Assembly: GCF_000813965.1 (NCBI RefSeq)
Contig: NZ_JWLI01000018.1
Coordinates: 1 to 47,377, forward strand
DNA: 47,377 nt
Direction: 5' to 3'
From: Leisingera sp. ANG-M7
Lineage (GTDB): Bacteria; Pseudomonadota; Alphaproteobacteria; Rhodobacterales; Rhodobacteraceae
Part shown: piece by piece, positions 18,001 through 26,081 of the stretch
Layout: the number at the start of each line of letters is the position of its first letter
Numbering within the stretch: the first letter of the stretch is position 1
The notes under the pieces: model-generated
Databases searched by the model: none
Told to the model about the DNA's origin: nothing
What the model saw: only the letters and a program-made list of their open reading frames with translations
Position numbers and translations under genes: made by a program

Positions 18001-18661
18001 TGATCGCGCCGTTGATCGGCTGCCGCTTGCGGTACTTCTTCAGCAGTCCCAGGAAGCCCAGCCAGGCCGCATTATCCGCCTCGGCATCGCTTTCCTGCGT
18101 GGTATAGCGCCCGGCGGTATCAATCAGCACCGCCTCATTGGTGAACCACCAGTCGCAATTGCGGGTGCCGCCAACGCCGCCGATGGCGGCCTTGCCCATC
18201 TTCTCAGCCAGGGGAAACTGCAGGCCAGAGTTCACAATGGCAGTGGTCTTGCCCGCGCCCGGCGGGCCGATCATGATGTACCACGGCAGATCGTTCAGAT
18301 GGCGCCGTCCCCCCTTGGACTTACGCAGCTCCTTCATCGCGTCCTTGAATTTGCCGCGCAGCTCGCCAATTTCCTCCGACAAGACATCGTCTTCCGAGGT
18401 GTCGACAGCCTCCGCCATCTCCTCGGTCATCTCCTTGTCCTTGCGGCGGCGGCGCCAGAAGATGATGCCGATAATGATGAAATACAGCAGGAAGATCACC
18501 CCGATGGTGATCAGCCGCGCCATCACGCTGTCAAACGGGCGCCACTCCTCGCCGCCGATGAACGGCGCAAAATACCACACGCAGGCCGACAGCACCGCTG
18601 CCAGGATCAGCAGGATGGTGTAGATCGACCGGAACAGGGGAAAGATATAACGGCGGATCAT
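15089..18661 (-). CDS. tssM: T6SS membrane-complex protein TssM (IcmF)
   Basis: TssM is the large inner-membrane protein that spans the periplasm and anchors the baseplate with TssL. The 1190-residue sequence has two N-terminal membrane helices (about 12-34 and 49-69) and a cytoplasmic ATPase-like domain with an intact Walker A, GPPGAGKT (132-139). A third helix follows near 443-465, then a long periplasmic region. Length and layout match IcmF proteins. The intact Walker A suggests nucleotide binding may be functional, as reported for Agrobacterium. It overlaps tssL and tagF by 4 bases each. No TssJ lipoprotein, its usual outer-membrane partner, is encoded in the window. Confidence 0.97.
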   Translation of the reverse strand: MIRRYIFPLFRSIYTILLILAAVLSACVWYFAPFIGGEEWRPFDSVMARLITIGVIFLLYFIIIGIIFWRRRRKDKEMTEEMAEAVDTSEDDVLSEEIGELRGKFKDAMKELRKSKGGRRHLNDLPWYIMIGPPGAGKTTAIVNSGLQFPLAEKMGKAAIGGVGGTRNCDWWFTNEAVLIDTAGRYTTQESDAEADNAAWLGFLGLLKKYRKRQPINGAIIAISLSDLSLQDEITQKSHAAAVRRRLAELREKLGVRFPVYVLFTKADLIAGFQEFHDSLGKEDREQVWGFTLPLPKGKKEQPPIAGFDEEFGLLLGQINAQLLEKMQTETDHQRRALIAGFPAQVASMRAVAREFLMEVFQDNRYEQRQMLRGVYFTSGTQEGTPIDRLMLGMAQTFGIGRQAIGTGQGTGRSFFLTRLFESVMFPEAGLVSADDKVERRYRWTRRIAITATVLVALAMGALWVRSYLKNTDLIAQAEGQVAAYQAAAAQLPPSPVGDTDLVPVAAALNNLRDMPGNPVLSDPEPEGAMTYGLYQGEVIGTQAAQTYRGALNRRLLPRLLVRLEQQIEGNMNNPDTLYEALKIYLMLGLQGPMNPDLVKEWMRLDWENIAYPGIARNQLRADLMDHLTALLSQPMEEIALNGPLIEQAQNILSEMPLAQRVYNGILNSQQATALPKWRITDVGGPSVKRVLVRSSGKPLNDGIEGIFTYDGFHNVFLPEAVSVAERVHREAWVLGEQSEAAQNEAVLLKLSRDVLDLYYNDYISRYDQILGDIDIVPLESLSHAVEVTNVLSGPTSPIVNILTDVSNETRLNEDKSLLDAGTLAAGAQNVAAIEARSNLSIQGQILLEALVGSAENAPGQAAKPPGAYVQERFQWLYDLVNRPEGQPSQLDDLMGQLQLVYQELNKMSFSGVANGGQSGQALLQFQQTASRMGGPLPRWATQISAGSSGITSEGTRASINARWQSAVLPFCDKALSNRYPFNRSARADVAMADFAKLFSPNGMIDSFFNEHLLKYVDTRSRPWTWKRVNDVDLGISPAVLQQMQYASEIKEAFFAGGAQPAVNFQITVNALDPKAKEVLLEIDGTKVAYNHRSGAPTPVAVTWPGSVGLARLTLLPQKRDAENVLSRDGPWAWFRLLDAAEVRRTNVSDRRRVNFRVGGRLALFELQSGSVINPFALPAMAKFSCPKSM

Positions 18662-20085
18662 CCCTCAACCTCCTGAACCAGCAGAATCTCGATCCGGCGG
18701 TTCTTAGCCCGGCCGGCACGTGTGCCGTTGTCTGCAATCGGTTCCTTATCGGCGCGGCCCTCTGCCGACAGCCGGTCCGGGTCGGTCATAACCTTGGCCA
18801 TGCCCGCCATCACCGATTTCGCCCGCGCCAGCGACAGCGCCATGTTGGACGGGAACCGGGAGGAGCGGATCGGCACGTTGTCGGAATGCCCTGCCACGAT
18901 GATCTTGCCCTTTTCGTCATTCAGCGACTCGGCCACCCGGTTCACCGGGTTGACGAACGCCTTGCTCAACTGATCCGAGCCGGAACCGAACATGCCGGAG
19001 CCGGTCAGCCGGATGATGAGCGTGTTGCCCTTCTGGAAGACCTGCACAATGCCTTCCTTGATCTCAGGCTCCAGAAAACCGGAAACCTTGGCGACCTGTT
19101 CTTCGGTCGTCGGCGCCAATGGCGGCGGCGGCGGCGGCGGTGCGCGCCGCTCCAGCTCTGCCTTGGGGCCGGAATCCACAATTGTCAGCTGACCAACCAC
19201 GTTTTCGGTCTGGTTAGACAGCATCCAGCTGAGGCCCAGAAACTGCAGCGCCAGAATGGCACAGGTCGCCGCCATGGTGATCCACACCAGCCGCCACACA
19301 GACAGCGCCTTGAACGGTTTAATGATGCCTTCCCAATGCGGCGACAGATCGCGCTCTACCGGACCGCGCTGGTTGCGGATGATCCGGGCCAGCGCACCGC
19401 GGATCTGCAGGTGCTTCTCGGAACCGCCCTGCTCCACCCGAAGTCGGCCCTCGAACCCGAGCGACAGGCACATGTACAGGAACTCGAGCATGTCGATATT
19501 GTTGCCCGGCTCCTTCTCCAGCCGTGCCAGCAGGTCATAAAACCGGTCGCCGCCCACCACCTCGCGGTGGAAGGTGGCCACCATCGACTGCAGCCCCCAG
19601 GCGGACTGGCCGCCCCAGGGCGTGTTCAGCACCACGTCATCCAGCGTCGCGCACAGCGCGTAACGCGCAACCTTCACCGTCTGCGCGGCAATGCCCGCCT
19701 GCAGGGCGCGGTTTTCAAACGCGCGCACTTCGGCCACCACGCTTTTGCGCAATGCGTCCGGATCCATATGCTGCGCCCGGTTGCGGATGCGCGAAATCAG
19801 CGCAAACAGGGTCGAGGCGCAGGCCGTCAGCTGGTTCATCCCCGTCAGCGCCATCTTCGGCGCCTTGGCCCCGCCCGCCGCGGCCTGCGGTTTCGGTGCC
19901 GCCGCCTGCGGCACCCCATAGGCATCCAGATCAGGCTCCGCAGGTTGTTCCGGCACCGGCTGGGTCTGCTGCGGCACATCGGGCTGCTGCATCGGCGTGG
20001 CCGTGCGCCGCCCGCCCGGGTTCGGCTTGATCACCGTCTTGTCGGTATCCCCCGGTTCAGCAAAGGGATCGTCATAATCAGCCAT
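18658..20085 (-). CDS. tssL: T6SS membrane-complex protein TssL with OmpA domain
   Basis: TssL joins TssM to the baseplate. The 475-residue protein has a cytoplasmic DotU domain (about 80-255), one membrane helix (about 265-287), a Pro-rich spacer and a C-terminal OmpA-like peptidoglycan-binding domain (about 345-472). The latter includes IIVAGHSDNVPI and GRAKNRRIEI. The N-terminus carries GDTDKTVIKPNPGGRR (residues 12-27). A threonine in the equivalent region of Agrobacterium TssL is phosphorylated by PpkA and bound by Fha, so Thr14 or Thr17 is a good candidate here. The fused wall-binding domain could partly replace the missing TssJ anchor; that is inference. Confidence 0.96.
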   Translation of the reverse strand: MADYDDPFAEPGDTDKTVIKPNPGGRRTATPMQQPDVPQQTQPVPEQPAEPDLDAYGVPQAAAPKPQAAAGGAKAPKMALTGMNQLTACASTLFALISRIRNRAQHMDPDALRKSVVAEVRAFENRALQAGIAAQTVKVARYALCATLDDVVLNTPWGGQSAWGLQSMVATFHREVVGGDRFYDLLARLEKEPGNNIDMLEFLYMCLSLGFEGRLRVEQGGSEKHLQIRGALARIIRNQRGPVERDLSPHWEGIIKPFKALSVWRLVWITMAATCAILALQFLGLSWMLSNQTENVVGQLTIVDSGPKAELERRAPPPPPPPLAPTTEEQVAKVSGFLEPEIKEGIVQVFQKGNTLIIRLTGSGMFGSGSDQLSKAFVNPVNRVAESLNDEKGKIIVAGHSDNVPIRSSRFPSNMALSLARAKSVMAGMAKVMTDPDRLSAEGRADKEPIADNGTRAGRAKNRRIEILLVQEVEG

Positions 20086-20099
20086 CTCAGCGCCTTCCC

Positions 20100-21440
20100 T
20101 TATGCATTACGGATCGCCCAAAGCTCCATCTTGAGCCCCGGATACTGTCCCGACACATGCACCGCGATACCGCCCGAAGTGGTCATCTTGCGCCAATAGG
20201 GGCTGTCCGCATCCATCTCGAAATAGACCACACCTGAATGATAGGGGATCTGCCGCGGCGCCACCGGCAGGGGCCGCAGGGTGATCCCCGGCAGGGCCGA
20301 GTTCACCAGCTGGCGGATTTCCTCCACGGGGCCGATCTTGGCCTGGCCGGAGAAATGCTTGCGCACATCCTCGGCCGGAATGTCGGCGCTGACCGCCAGC
20401 ACAAAACCCGCGTTGCCCAAAAGCTTGCGGTCGGCAATGACCCCCACCGAGATGCCGTATTTGCGCGCCTCCAGCTTGATCGGAATCGCGGTCTGCTCCA
20501 GCACCGAGCTCAGATACTGGCGCAGCACCCGGATCACCGGTGCGAAGCATTCGACCAGATTGTCGTGCGTATAGGGCGGAAATTCCGGCGCCTGTTTTTC
20601 CGTCGACATGAACACCGACAGCTCCCCCGCCATGCCCGCGCAGGTGGTGAACAGCCGTTCCGGGTGCAGGTTCTCGATGTTGCGCAAGTGGCGCACCTGC
20701 GGCAGCATCCGGTTGACCACGGCCAGAAGCATGAAATCCGACACATCCGCGACACCGCGGGCGCCGCCCGCCTCCGACAGGCGTCCCGCCAGCGCCTCCA
20801 TCCGGTGCGCCAGAAGCCCTTCAAGCTCGCGCAGGAAACCGCTCAGCGCAGGTGCCGCCCGCACGTCCAGGCAGGACGGGATAAAGGCTTGGTCCAGCAC
20901 AATCTCCTTGTCCGGCCGCACCTCGATGATACGCGCGACCGGCACCGCCAGCAGGTCGGCCAGATCATCAACCTCCAGCGCAAACTGCAGGCGCATCTTG
21001 CCCACGTCCAGCTCCACCGGTTTGCGCTCGGTCGAGGTCACATCGGTCACTTCCACCTTGTCGGGACGCAGGCGGCTGGCCGAACGTTCGGCGCCGCTCA
21101 GATCCACCTCGGTCGCGCCCTGGCGGCGCTGCGGCACGGTCAGGTAGACAATGCAGTCCTTGACGGTGGTCGGCACTTCCATTGCCGGCGGATGCGGGTC
21201 TGCCATCGGCACCCGGAACACCGTGCCGTCATGGGTCAGCCCCTCGCAGGACTTGACCGCGAATTGGCCGATCTTCAGCGCCTCATGGTCGATCTCCAGC
21301 CCGTTCACACCCCAGGCATAGGGGCTGAGCCGCCGCGCCAGCCCGGCCACCAGCGCTTCGTTGTAACGGTCGGACTGCTGGAAATGGTGCGGCTGCAGAA
21401 ACAGCCCCTCCGTCCAAAGTACCTTGCTGTCCCAGGACAC
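20100..21440 (-). CDS. tssK: T6SS baseplate protein TssK
   Basis: TssK is a trimeric baseplate adaptor that connects the TssFG wedge to the TssL/TssM membrane complex. The 446-residue protein has the family opening KVLWTEGLFLQPHHFQQSDR and ends with strands such as YFEMDADSPYWRKM, both typical. Translation appears to start at a GTG (21440) with AGGAG eight bases upstream. The length is normal. It lies 47 bases after tagH and 14 before tssL in the operon. No odd features are visible. Confidence 0.96.
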   Translation of the reverse strand: MSWDSKVLWTEGLFLQPHHFQQSDRYNEALVAGLARRLSPYAWGVNGLEIDHEALKIGQFAVKSCEGLTHDGTVFRVPMADPHPPAMEVPTTVKDCIVYLTVPQRRQGATEVDLSGAERSASRLRPDKVEVTDVTSTERKPVELDVGKMRLQFALEVDDLADLLAVPVARIIEVRPDKEIVLDQAFIPSCLDVRAAPALSGFLRELEGLLAHRMEALAGRLSEAGGARGVADVSDFMLLAVVNRMLPQVRHLRNIENLHPERLFTTCAGMAGELSVFMSTEKQAPEFPPYTHDNLVECFAPVIRVLRQYLSSVLEQTAIPIKLEARKYGISVGVIADRKLLGNAGFVLAVSADIPAEDVRKHFSGQAKIGPVEEIRQLVNSALPGITLRPLPVAPRQIPYHSGVVYFEMDADSPYWRKMTTSGGIAVHVSGQYPGLKMELWAIRNA

Positions 21441-21487
21441 CGGGATCTCCTCTTACTTGCGGGCACGCGCGCGGGGCGCGGTGCCGG

Positions 21488-22957
21488 TCATTCCTTCAGC
21501 CTGTCCAGCTGGTCCTTGTAGGCCCGCGCAAATTCGCGGCTGAACAGGTCGTGAAAATCATTCTCAGCCTGGTCGGAAATCTCCGCATAAAGCTGCTCGT
21601 AGACGTCCCAATACTGCGCTTTCTTGCCACGCAAGAGGCCGCTGAAGCCGCCCTTGGTCTCGATCTGGCTTTCCAGCGCCTTGGGGTCGAGCCGCTTCAG
21701 CACGCCTTTCAGCGCCGCCTCCATGCCGGTGACCATCGCCACCTCATGCGCCTTGATATCCCGCAGCGCCTCTTCGGCAGCAGTCTCAGGCGACAGGTAG
21801 CCCTTGGTTGCCGGCCGCACCATCGCCTCGATGGCTTGCTCCGGCGTGATCGAGAATTTCAGCGGGTTGTTCCCGCCGGCGGAAATCATCGTCTGCTCAA
21901 TGCGGAACTCGGATTTGATTGAGGTCCGCGTCATCAGGATTTCCCGCAGCCCCGTCACCAGCGTCTTCATCACCCGGCCCATCCGCGCCATGGTGCTGGC
22001 GTGGTCTGCGGGATCAAGACTTGCTTCCGCACCAACGCCCTTGAGAAAGGCCTCGACCGCCTCTTGCGATGCTTCCGAGGACGCCGGCGCGGCTGGCGCG
22101 ACGGTCTTTTCACCGCTGTCCTGCTGCGGCGGGATTTCCTGCGGCGGCGCAGGCGGGGCCTCATGCGGCGGGGCCGAAGGCGGCACCTCTGCTGGCGGCG
22201 GCGGCACTTCGCGCGGCGGCGGCACAGGCTGCGGATCCGGCTGAGGCGCGGGGACCTCAGGCTCACCGATGCCGGACAGGAAATCATCATCCCAATCGTC
22301 CGGGATCAGGCTGGACTGCGACGCAGGCGCAGCAAACCCGTCCGAGGCGGTCGGGTTATGGTTGGGCAGGCTCGCCCCCTCCCCTTCCCGCCCGTCGCTG
22401 GCCTTCTGGAAGAACGGATCTTCTTCTTCGCCCAACGGCGGCAGCAACTCGTCGATCGGGTCCACTGGATTGAACTGCGCAGGCCCCTTCGGCCCCTCGC
22501 CCAAGAGATCGTCCAGGAAATCACCGCCCGGCCCGGCATCCTCCAGCAATTGCAGCGGATCAGGTGCATTGGCAGCATTCCCGTGCGAGGCAGGCCCTTG
22601 TGCCGCAGGCGCTGCAATCATGTCGCCCACATCCGCCAGATCATCGCGGATTTCCACCACCAGCTCATAATTGCCGACACACAGAACATCGCCATTGTTC
22701 AGCGGTGTCGGGGTGCGGCCCAGCGGGATCTTCGAATAGTTCAGGAAGGTGCCGTTGGAGCTGAGGTCCACCACCACCACATTGCCATTGTGATCCTCGA
22801 TCACACAATGGTTGCGCGACAGCATCTGGTCCGGATCCGGCAGCACCAGATCACAGCTCGCGCCGCGCCCCACGGTCAGGCTCGGCCCCCGCATCGGAAC
22901 AGGGGCCGCATCGCCGGGCATCGCACCCGAGCTCTGGAATTTCAGTGTCACTCCCAT
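21488..22957 (-). CDS. tagH: T6SS FHA-domain protein TagH (Fha)
   Basis: This is a 489-residue phosphothreonine reader that promotes T6SS assembly. The N-terminal FHA domain (about 25-100) shows Arg31 in GRGASCD, Ser47 and His50 in SRNH, and Asn68 in SSNGTFLN, so phosphopeptide binding looks intact. A long acidic then Pro/Glu-rich linker (about 105-290) leads to a conserved C-terminal TagH domain (about 300-489, ending SREFARAYKDQLDRL). Probable ligands are phosphorylated TssL and the kinase. Its gene precedes tssK, as in many T6SS loci. Confidence 0.94.
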   Translation of the reverse strand: MGVTLKFQSSGAMPGDAAPVPMRGPSLTVGRGASCDLVLPDPDQMLSRNHCVIEDHNGNVVVVDLSSNGTFLNYSKIPLGRTPTPLNNGDVLCVGNYELVVEIRDDLADVGDMIAAPAAQGPASHGNAANAPDPLQLLEDAGPGGDFLDDLLGEGPKGPAQFNPVDPIDELLPPLGEEEDPFFQKASDGREGEGASLPNHNPTASDGFAAPASQSSLIPDDWDDDFLSGIGEPEVPAPQPDPQPVPPPREVPPPPAEVPPSAPPHEAPPAPPQEIPPQQDSGEKTVAPAAPASSEASQEAVEAFLKGVGAEASLDPADHASTMARMGRVMKTLVTGLREILMTRTSIKSEFRIEQTMISAGGNNPLKFSITPEQAIEAMVRPATKGYLSPETAAEEALRDIKAHEVAMVTGMEAALKGVLKRLDPKALESQIETKGGFSGLLRGKKAQYWDVYEQLYAEISDQAENDFHDLFSREFARAYKDQLDRLKE

Positions 22958-22965
22958 GCCTGGGC

Positions 22966-23268
22966 TTATCCTCCCACCAGAACGGTGACTTCACCCTTGG
23001 CAACCATGCCGCCGCAGGCGGTGCTGTCGAGGATGCGCGCGGCCGGCAGGTTGTTGATCAGCACAGTTGCCGACCCCTTGATGATCGGGTGCGGCGATGG
23101 CGCCGCGGTGCACATGTCGCTCAGCCGCGCGGCCGGCAGCTTGGCCACCAGCACAGTGACCGCACAGGGCGGCAGAATCGGCGTCGGCACCGGCAGCACC
23201 GGCGGCGGCGGGGTGGAGGGCAGCATGCAGGCATGCAGATCCGTCACCCGGGCCTGTGGCATTCCCAT
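22966..23268 (-). CDS. PAAR-domain spike-tip protein
   Basis: This 100-residue protein is expected to cap the VgrG spike with a zinc-stabilised cone and may attach effectors. It consists of a PAAR domain only, with repeated PAAR-like motifs (LPAARLSDMCTA, LPAARILDS) and a histidine/cysteine set (DLHACM, CTAAPSPHP, STACGG) suited to metal binding. No N- or C-terminal toxin extension is present, so effectors would have to bind non-covalently. It sits 8 bases after tagH's start side and 18 bases from the DUF6931-like gene, within the vgrG group. Confidence 0.93.
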   Translation of the reverse strand: MGMPQARVTDLHACMLPSTPPPPVLPVPTPILPPCAVTVLVAKLPAARLSDMCTAAPSPHPIIKGSATVLINNLPAARILDSTACGGMVAKGEVTVLVGG

Positions 23269-23286
23269 CTGTTACAACCCTCCCAT

Positions 23287-23895
23287 TCAGTCGTGCGCAG
23301 CCTGCATCGGGACTTCGATCACCTGCCCCTTGCCACCGCGCGCAATATCCAGCGCCCGCTCGATCAGAACGGCGCCGTGTTCTTCAAACTTATCAGACAA
23401 TTGACCCAAGGCCACCATATTCATGGCAAAGGCAGCCGCCTCAGAGGCCCCTGCCGGGGCAGGATATTGATTCAATTCTCCGGGTCCCAGCGTTCCGGCC
23501 GCATAAAGCACCGCCAGCGCGCAATTCACCGTGTCATCATCCACATAAGCATGATCCAGGGTGATCCGCGCCTTGTCGCGGTTTTCCTCGCTGGGCTCGA
23601 AAACCCAGGCCTCTGACGCGGTCAGCGAGGCCGGGTCCTTGTCCGACCGCGGCCCGATGTAATCGCGCGCTGCCAGGCAAGCCCACCACACCCGCTCCCG
23701 CGGGGGCAGCAGCACGGCCAGCGTGCGCAGCAGATCAACCAGAGCGCCCTTGCGGTCCAGCTCTTCCAGCACAGCCCCTGCCTGCGCCGTAGGCGGCGCC
23801 TCCAGCGGGGTTTTCAGGATGACATTTGCCCGAGACAGCAGCTTCGCTACCGGGTCAGCGGGCATTTTCACCAGCTTTTCAAATCTTGCCGACAT
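23287..23895 (-). CDS. T6SS-associated DUF6931-like protein
   Basis: This 202-residue cytoplasmic protein is mostly helical. I recall similar proteins between vgrG and PAAR genes, annotated DUF6931, but cannot verify the match here. Landmarks are LLPPRERVWWACLAARDYIG and an acidic C-terminal half rich in Ala helices (ASEAAAFAMNMVALG). The ATG at 23895 is preferred; a GTG at 23901 would add two residues. It begins 10 bases after the vgrG stop. A chaperone or adaptor role for loading cargo on VgrG/PAAR is plausible from position, but no function is shown. Confidence 0.8.
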   Translation of the reverse strand: MSARFEKLVKMPADPVAKLLSRANVILKTPLEAPPTAQAGAVLEELDRKGALVDLLRTLAVLLPPRERVWWACLAARDYIGPRSDKDPASLTASEAWVFEPSEENRDKARITLDHAYVDDDTVNCALAVLYAAGTLGPGELNQYPAPAGASEAAAFAMNMVALGQLSDKFEEHGAVLIERALDIARGGKGQVIEVPMQAAHD

Positions 23896-23905
23896 CTGCA
23901 CCCGC

Positions 23906-26017
23906 CTAGTTGATCATCGTGAGGCCGCCCTTCAGGGTCAGCATGGCCTCGCCTTTGACGGTGGTCATCGGCGCTTTTGCCTCAACCATCCCGGTGCCTT
24001 CAATCTTGATCATCGGCCCCTTGATGGTGACGCCCGAGTTGTCGATCTTGACCGAGGACGCGCCTACGGTCAGCTTGATCTCCTGGCCCGCGCTCATCGC
24101 GATCTTGCCTGCCGTCACATCCACGGTCAGGTTGCCCAGCGACACGGTTTCCGAATGGTTTCCCTTGGCAATGGTTTCGGTCAGGTTGCCGGTATCCACG
24201 TCCAGGGTCATGTTGCCCTTTTCGATGGTCTCGGACTTATCACCCATCTTGACGGTCTCGGTGCGGTCGCCCTTGTTCACCGTCTCGGTGACATGCTGCT
24301 CAACCGTCATGACATAGCTTTTCTCATCCGCCGAGGTCACCTCCGGCGATGGCGCATCCAGGCCAACCGTCACCGTCGAGCGGTCTTTGACCAGCATCTG
24401 GTGATCCTTCTCGGCCTGCACCCGCATCAGTTCGCTGTCTTTCTTGTCGTCGAACATCAGCTCGTTATAGCCGCCCCCGCCCTTCGAGGAATTTGTCTTG
24501 ATCCCCAGCTGTGTCTGATCGTCGGGGTAGGTATAGGGCGGCATGGTTTCGGCATTATAAAGCATGCCGGTGCAGATCGGCCGGTCCGGGTTGCCGTCCT
24601 CGAACTGGATCACAACTTCCTGCCCCATCCGCGGGATCGCCACCATGCCCCAGTTCTTGCCCGACCAGGGCGTCACCACCCGCACAAAGCAGGACGAAGT
24701 CTCGTTCTTCTTGCCCTCGCGGTCCCAGTGGAACTGGATCTTGATGCGGCCATGCTCGTCGGTCCAAATCTCCTCACCGCTCTTGCCGACCACAGTGGCG
24801 GTCTGCAGCCCCTGCACTTCCGGCCAGGGCGTCACCAGCGGCGCCCGGAACTGGTCCGACTTCAAAATCGCCGAGAACGTCGACGCGTAAACGTCGTGCT
24901 CCATCTCCTCCGGCACATCCATGTTTTTAGGCTTCAGATCCCGCCGCATGGCGCCCTTGGTGGCAACCTGTTTGGTCTTCTGGCTTTCGCGCTCGCCGTA
25001 ATCCCAAGCCACCTTGATGTGGTGCTCGGCATTGATGACCAGGTATTCCTTGTTATTCTCGGAGACCGGGTGCTTCTTCATTTTGAAGGTGTTGCCAGTG
25101 ACCAGCGTCGCAACACTTGAGGCCCCGCGCCAAGTGATGTGCTTGATCGCTTCCGCTTCCATCTGCACACGGGCAAGCTTGGTCCCCAGGCCGGAGTTCT
25201 TCCGGTAGTGGCCCTGGTAATCGTAGACCTCGTAGTCCTTGTAGGAATGCTTGCCCTTCTGAATGGATGACGTCGCCTTCAGATCCGCCGATGGCGTCAG
25301 AAAATCAAAGTCATTCAGCGTGACCTTGCCGCGTGTGATGCGCTCATCCTTGGTCCATTCCGAGATATGCTCCTCGCGCCGCCGGTCGCTGTCGTCGCGT
25401 GCGTGGAACTCGACATCGGAACCGCCATTGATCAAGGGATGGGCGCCGACACCATCGCACAGTACCAGCTTTTCGACAGCGGTATCGCCAGCTACGCTGT
25501 CGAAGTAAAAGTAGATCCCTTCTTCCTCCATCAGCCGGCACAGGAACGCATAATCGCTCTCGCGGTACTGCAGGCAATATTCCCGCTTTTCATAAGACTC
25601 GCTCAGCTTGTCAGAAAAATCGCTGAAACCGTATTCCCCGAACAGCTGCTTGATGATCTCCACCGTGGTCTTGTCCTGGAACACCCGCAAATCGGCGGTC
25701 CGTGTCAGCATCCAGAACCACGGGCGCACCTCGGCCACATACATCTCATAGCCGTTGCGGAATCCCAGGTACTCGACAGAGACGCACATGCCGTTGAACT
25801 GATGCTCCGTCTGCTGGCGCATCACATGCACGTTCATCTGCTTGCCGACCAGATCCTCCAGCTTGGGCTGCTTCTTGGTGGCGGCAAATTCGATCGTGGT
25901 CTCGGTGAGTTTGCTCAACCCCTCGCGCACAATGGCCCGGCTCATCATCAGGCCGTCGGTGGAATATGTCCCCGACATCCAGGCGAGGTCGTTCTCATGG
26001 CCCTTGCTTACAACCAT
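23906..26017 (-). CDS. vgrG: T6SS spike protein VgrG (TssI)
   Basis: VgrG trimers form the puncturing spike on the Hcp tube. The 703-residue protein has the gp27-like head (about 1-370, including REYCLQYRESDYAFLCRLME) and a gp5 OB-fold with WTDEHGRIKIQFHWDREGK. The spike stalk follows, made of repeated short beta-helix units (VTETVNKGDRTETVKMGDKS and related, about 560-640), and a final strand-rich region ends at GGLTMIN. No catalytic effector extension is fused to the end. AAGGAGGAG precedes the ATG. Its gene lies 64 bases after the TssB-TssC fusion gene, which is an unusual upstream partner. Confidence 0.96.
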   Translation of the reverse strand: MVVSKGHENDLAWMSGTYSTDGLMMSRAIVREGLSKLTETTIEFAATKKQPKLEDLVGKQMNVHVMRQQTEHQFNGMCVSVEYLGFRNGYEMYVAEVRPWFWMLTRTADLRVFQDKTTVEIIKQLFGEYGFSDFSDKLSESYEKREYCLQYRESDYAFLCRLMEEEGIYFYFDSVAGDTAVEKLVLCDGVGAHPLINGGSDVEFHARDDSDRRREEHISEWTKDERITRGKVTLNDFDFLTPSADLKATSSIQKGKHSYKDYEVYDYQGHYRKNSGLGTKLARVQMEAEAIKHITWRGASSVATLVTGNTFKMKKHPVSENNKEYLVINAEHHIKVAWDYGERESQKTKQVATKGAMRRDLKPKNMDVPEEMEHDVYASTFSAILKSDQFRAPLVTPWPEVQGLQTATVVGKSGEEIWTDEHGRIKIQFHWDREGKKNETSSCFVRVVTPWSGKNWGMVAIPRMGQEVVIQFEDGNPDRPICTGMLYNAETMPPYTYPDDQTQLGIKTNSSKGGGGYNELMFDDKKDSELMRVQAEKDHQMLVKDRSTVTVGLDAPSPEVTSADEKSYVMTVEQHVTETVNKGDRTETVKMGDKSETIEKGNMTLDVDTGNLTETIAKGNHSETVSLGNLTVDVTAGKIAMSAGQEIKLTVGASSVKIDNSGVTIKGPMIKIEGTGMVEAKAPMTTVKGEAMLTLKGGLTMIN

Positions 26018-26081
26018 GTCTCCTCCTTTCCGCGACGGGAACGGGGCCGGTAATCGCCGGCAGTGTTCTCAAACATTCGCA

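Noticed and set aside
15026-20199. Several plus-strand frames of 280-440 codons opposite tssM and tssL
   Set aside because: They are shadows of well-recognised minus-strand genes with full-length family matches.
23906-24350. Effector domain fused to the VgrG C-terminus
   Set aside because: The C-terminal region is the short strand-repeat stalk usual in VgrG and shows no catalytic motif.
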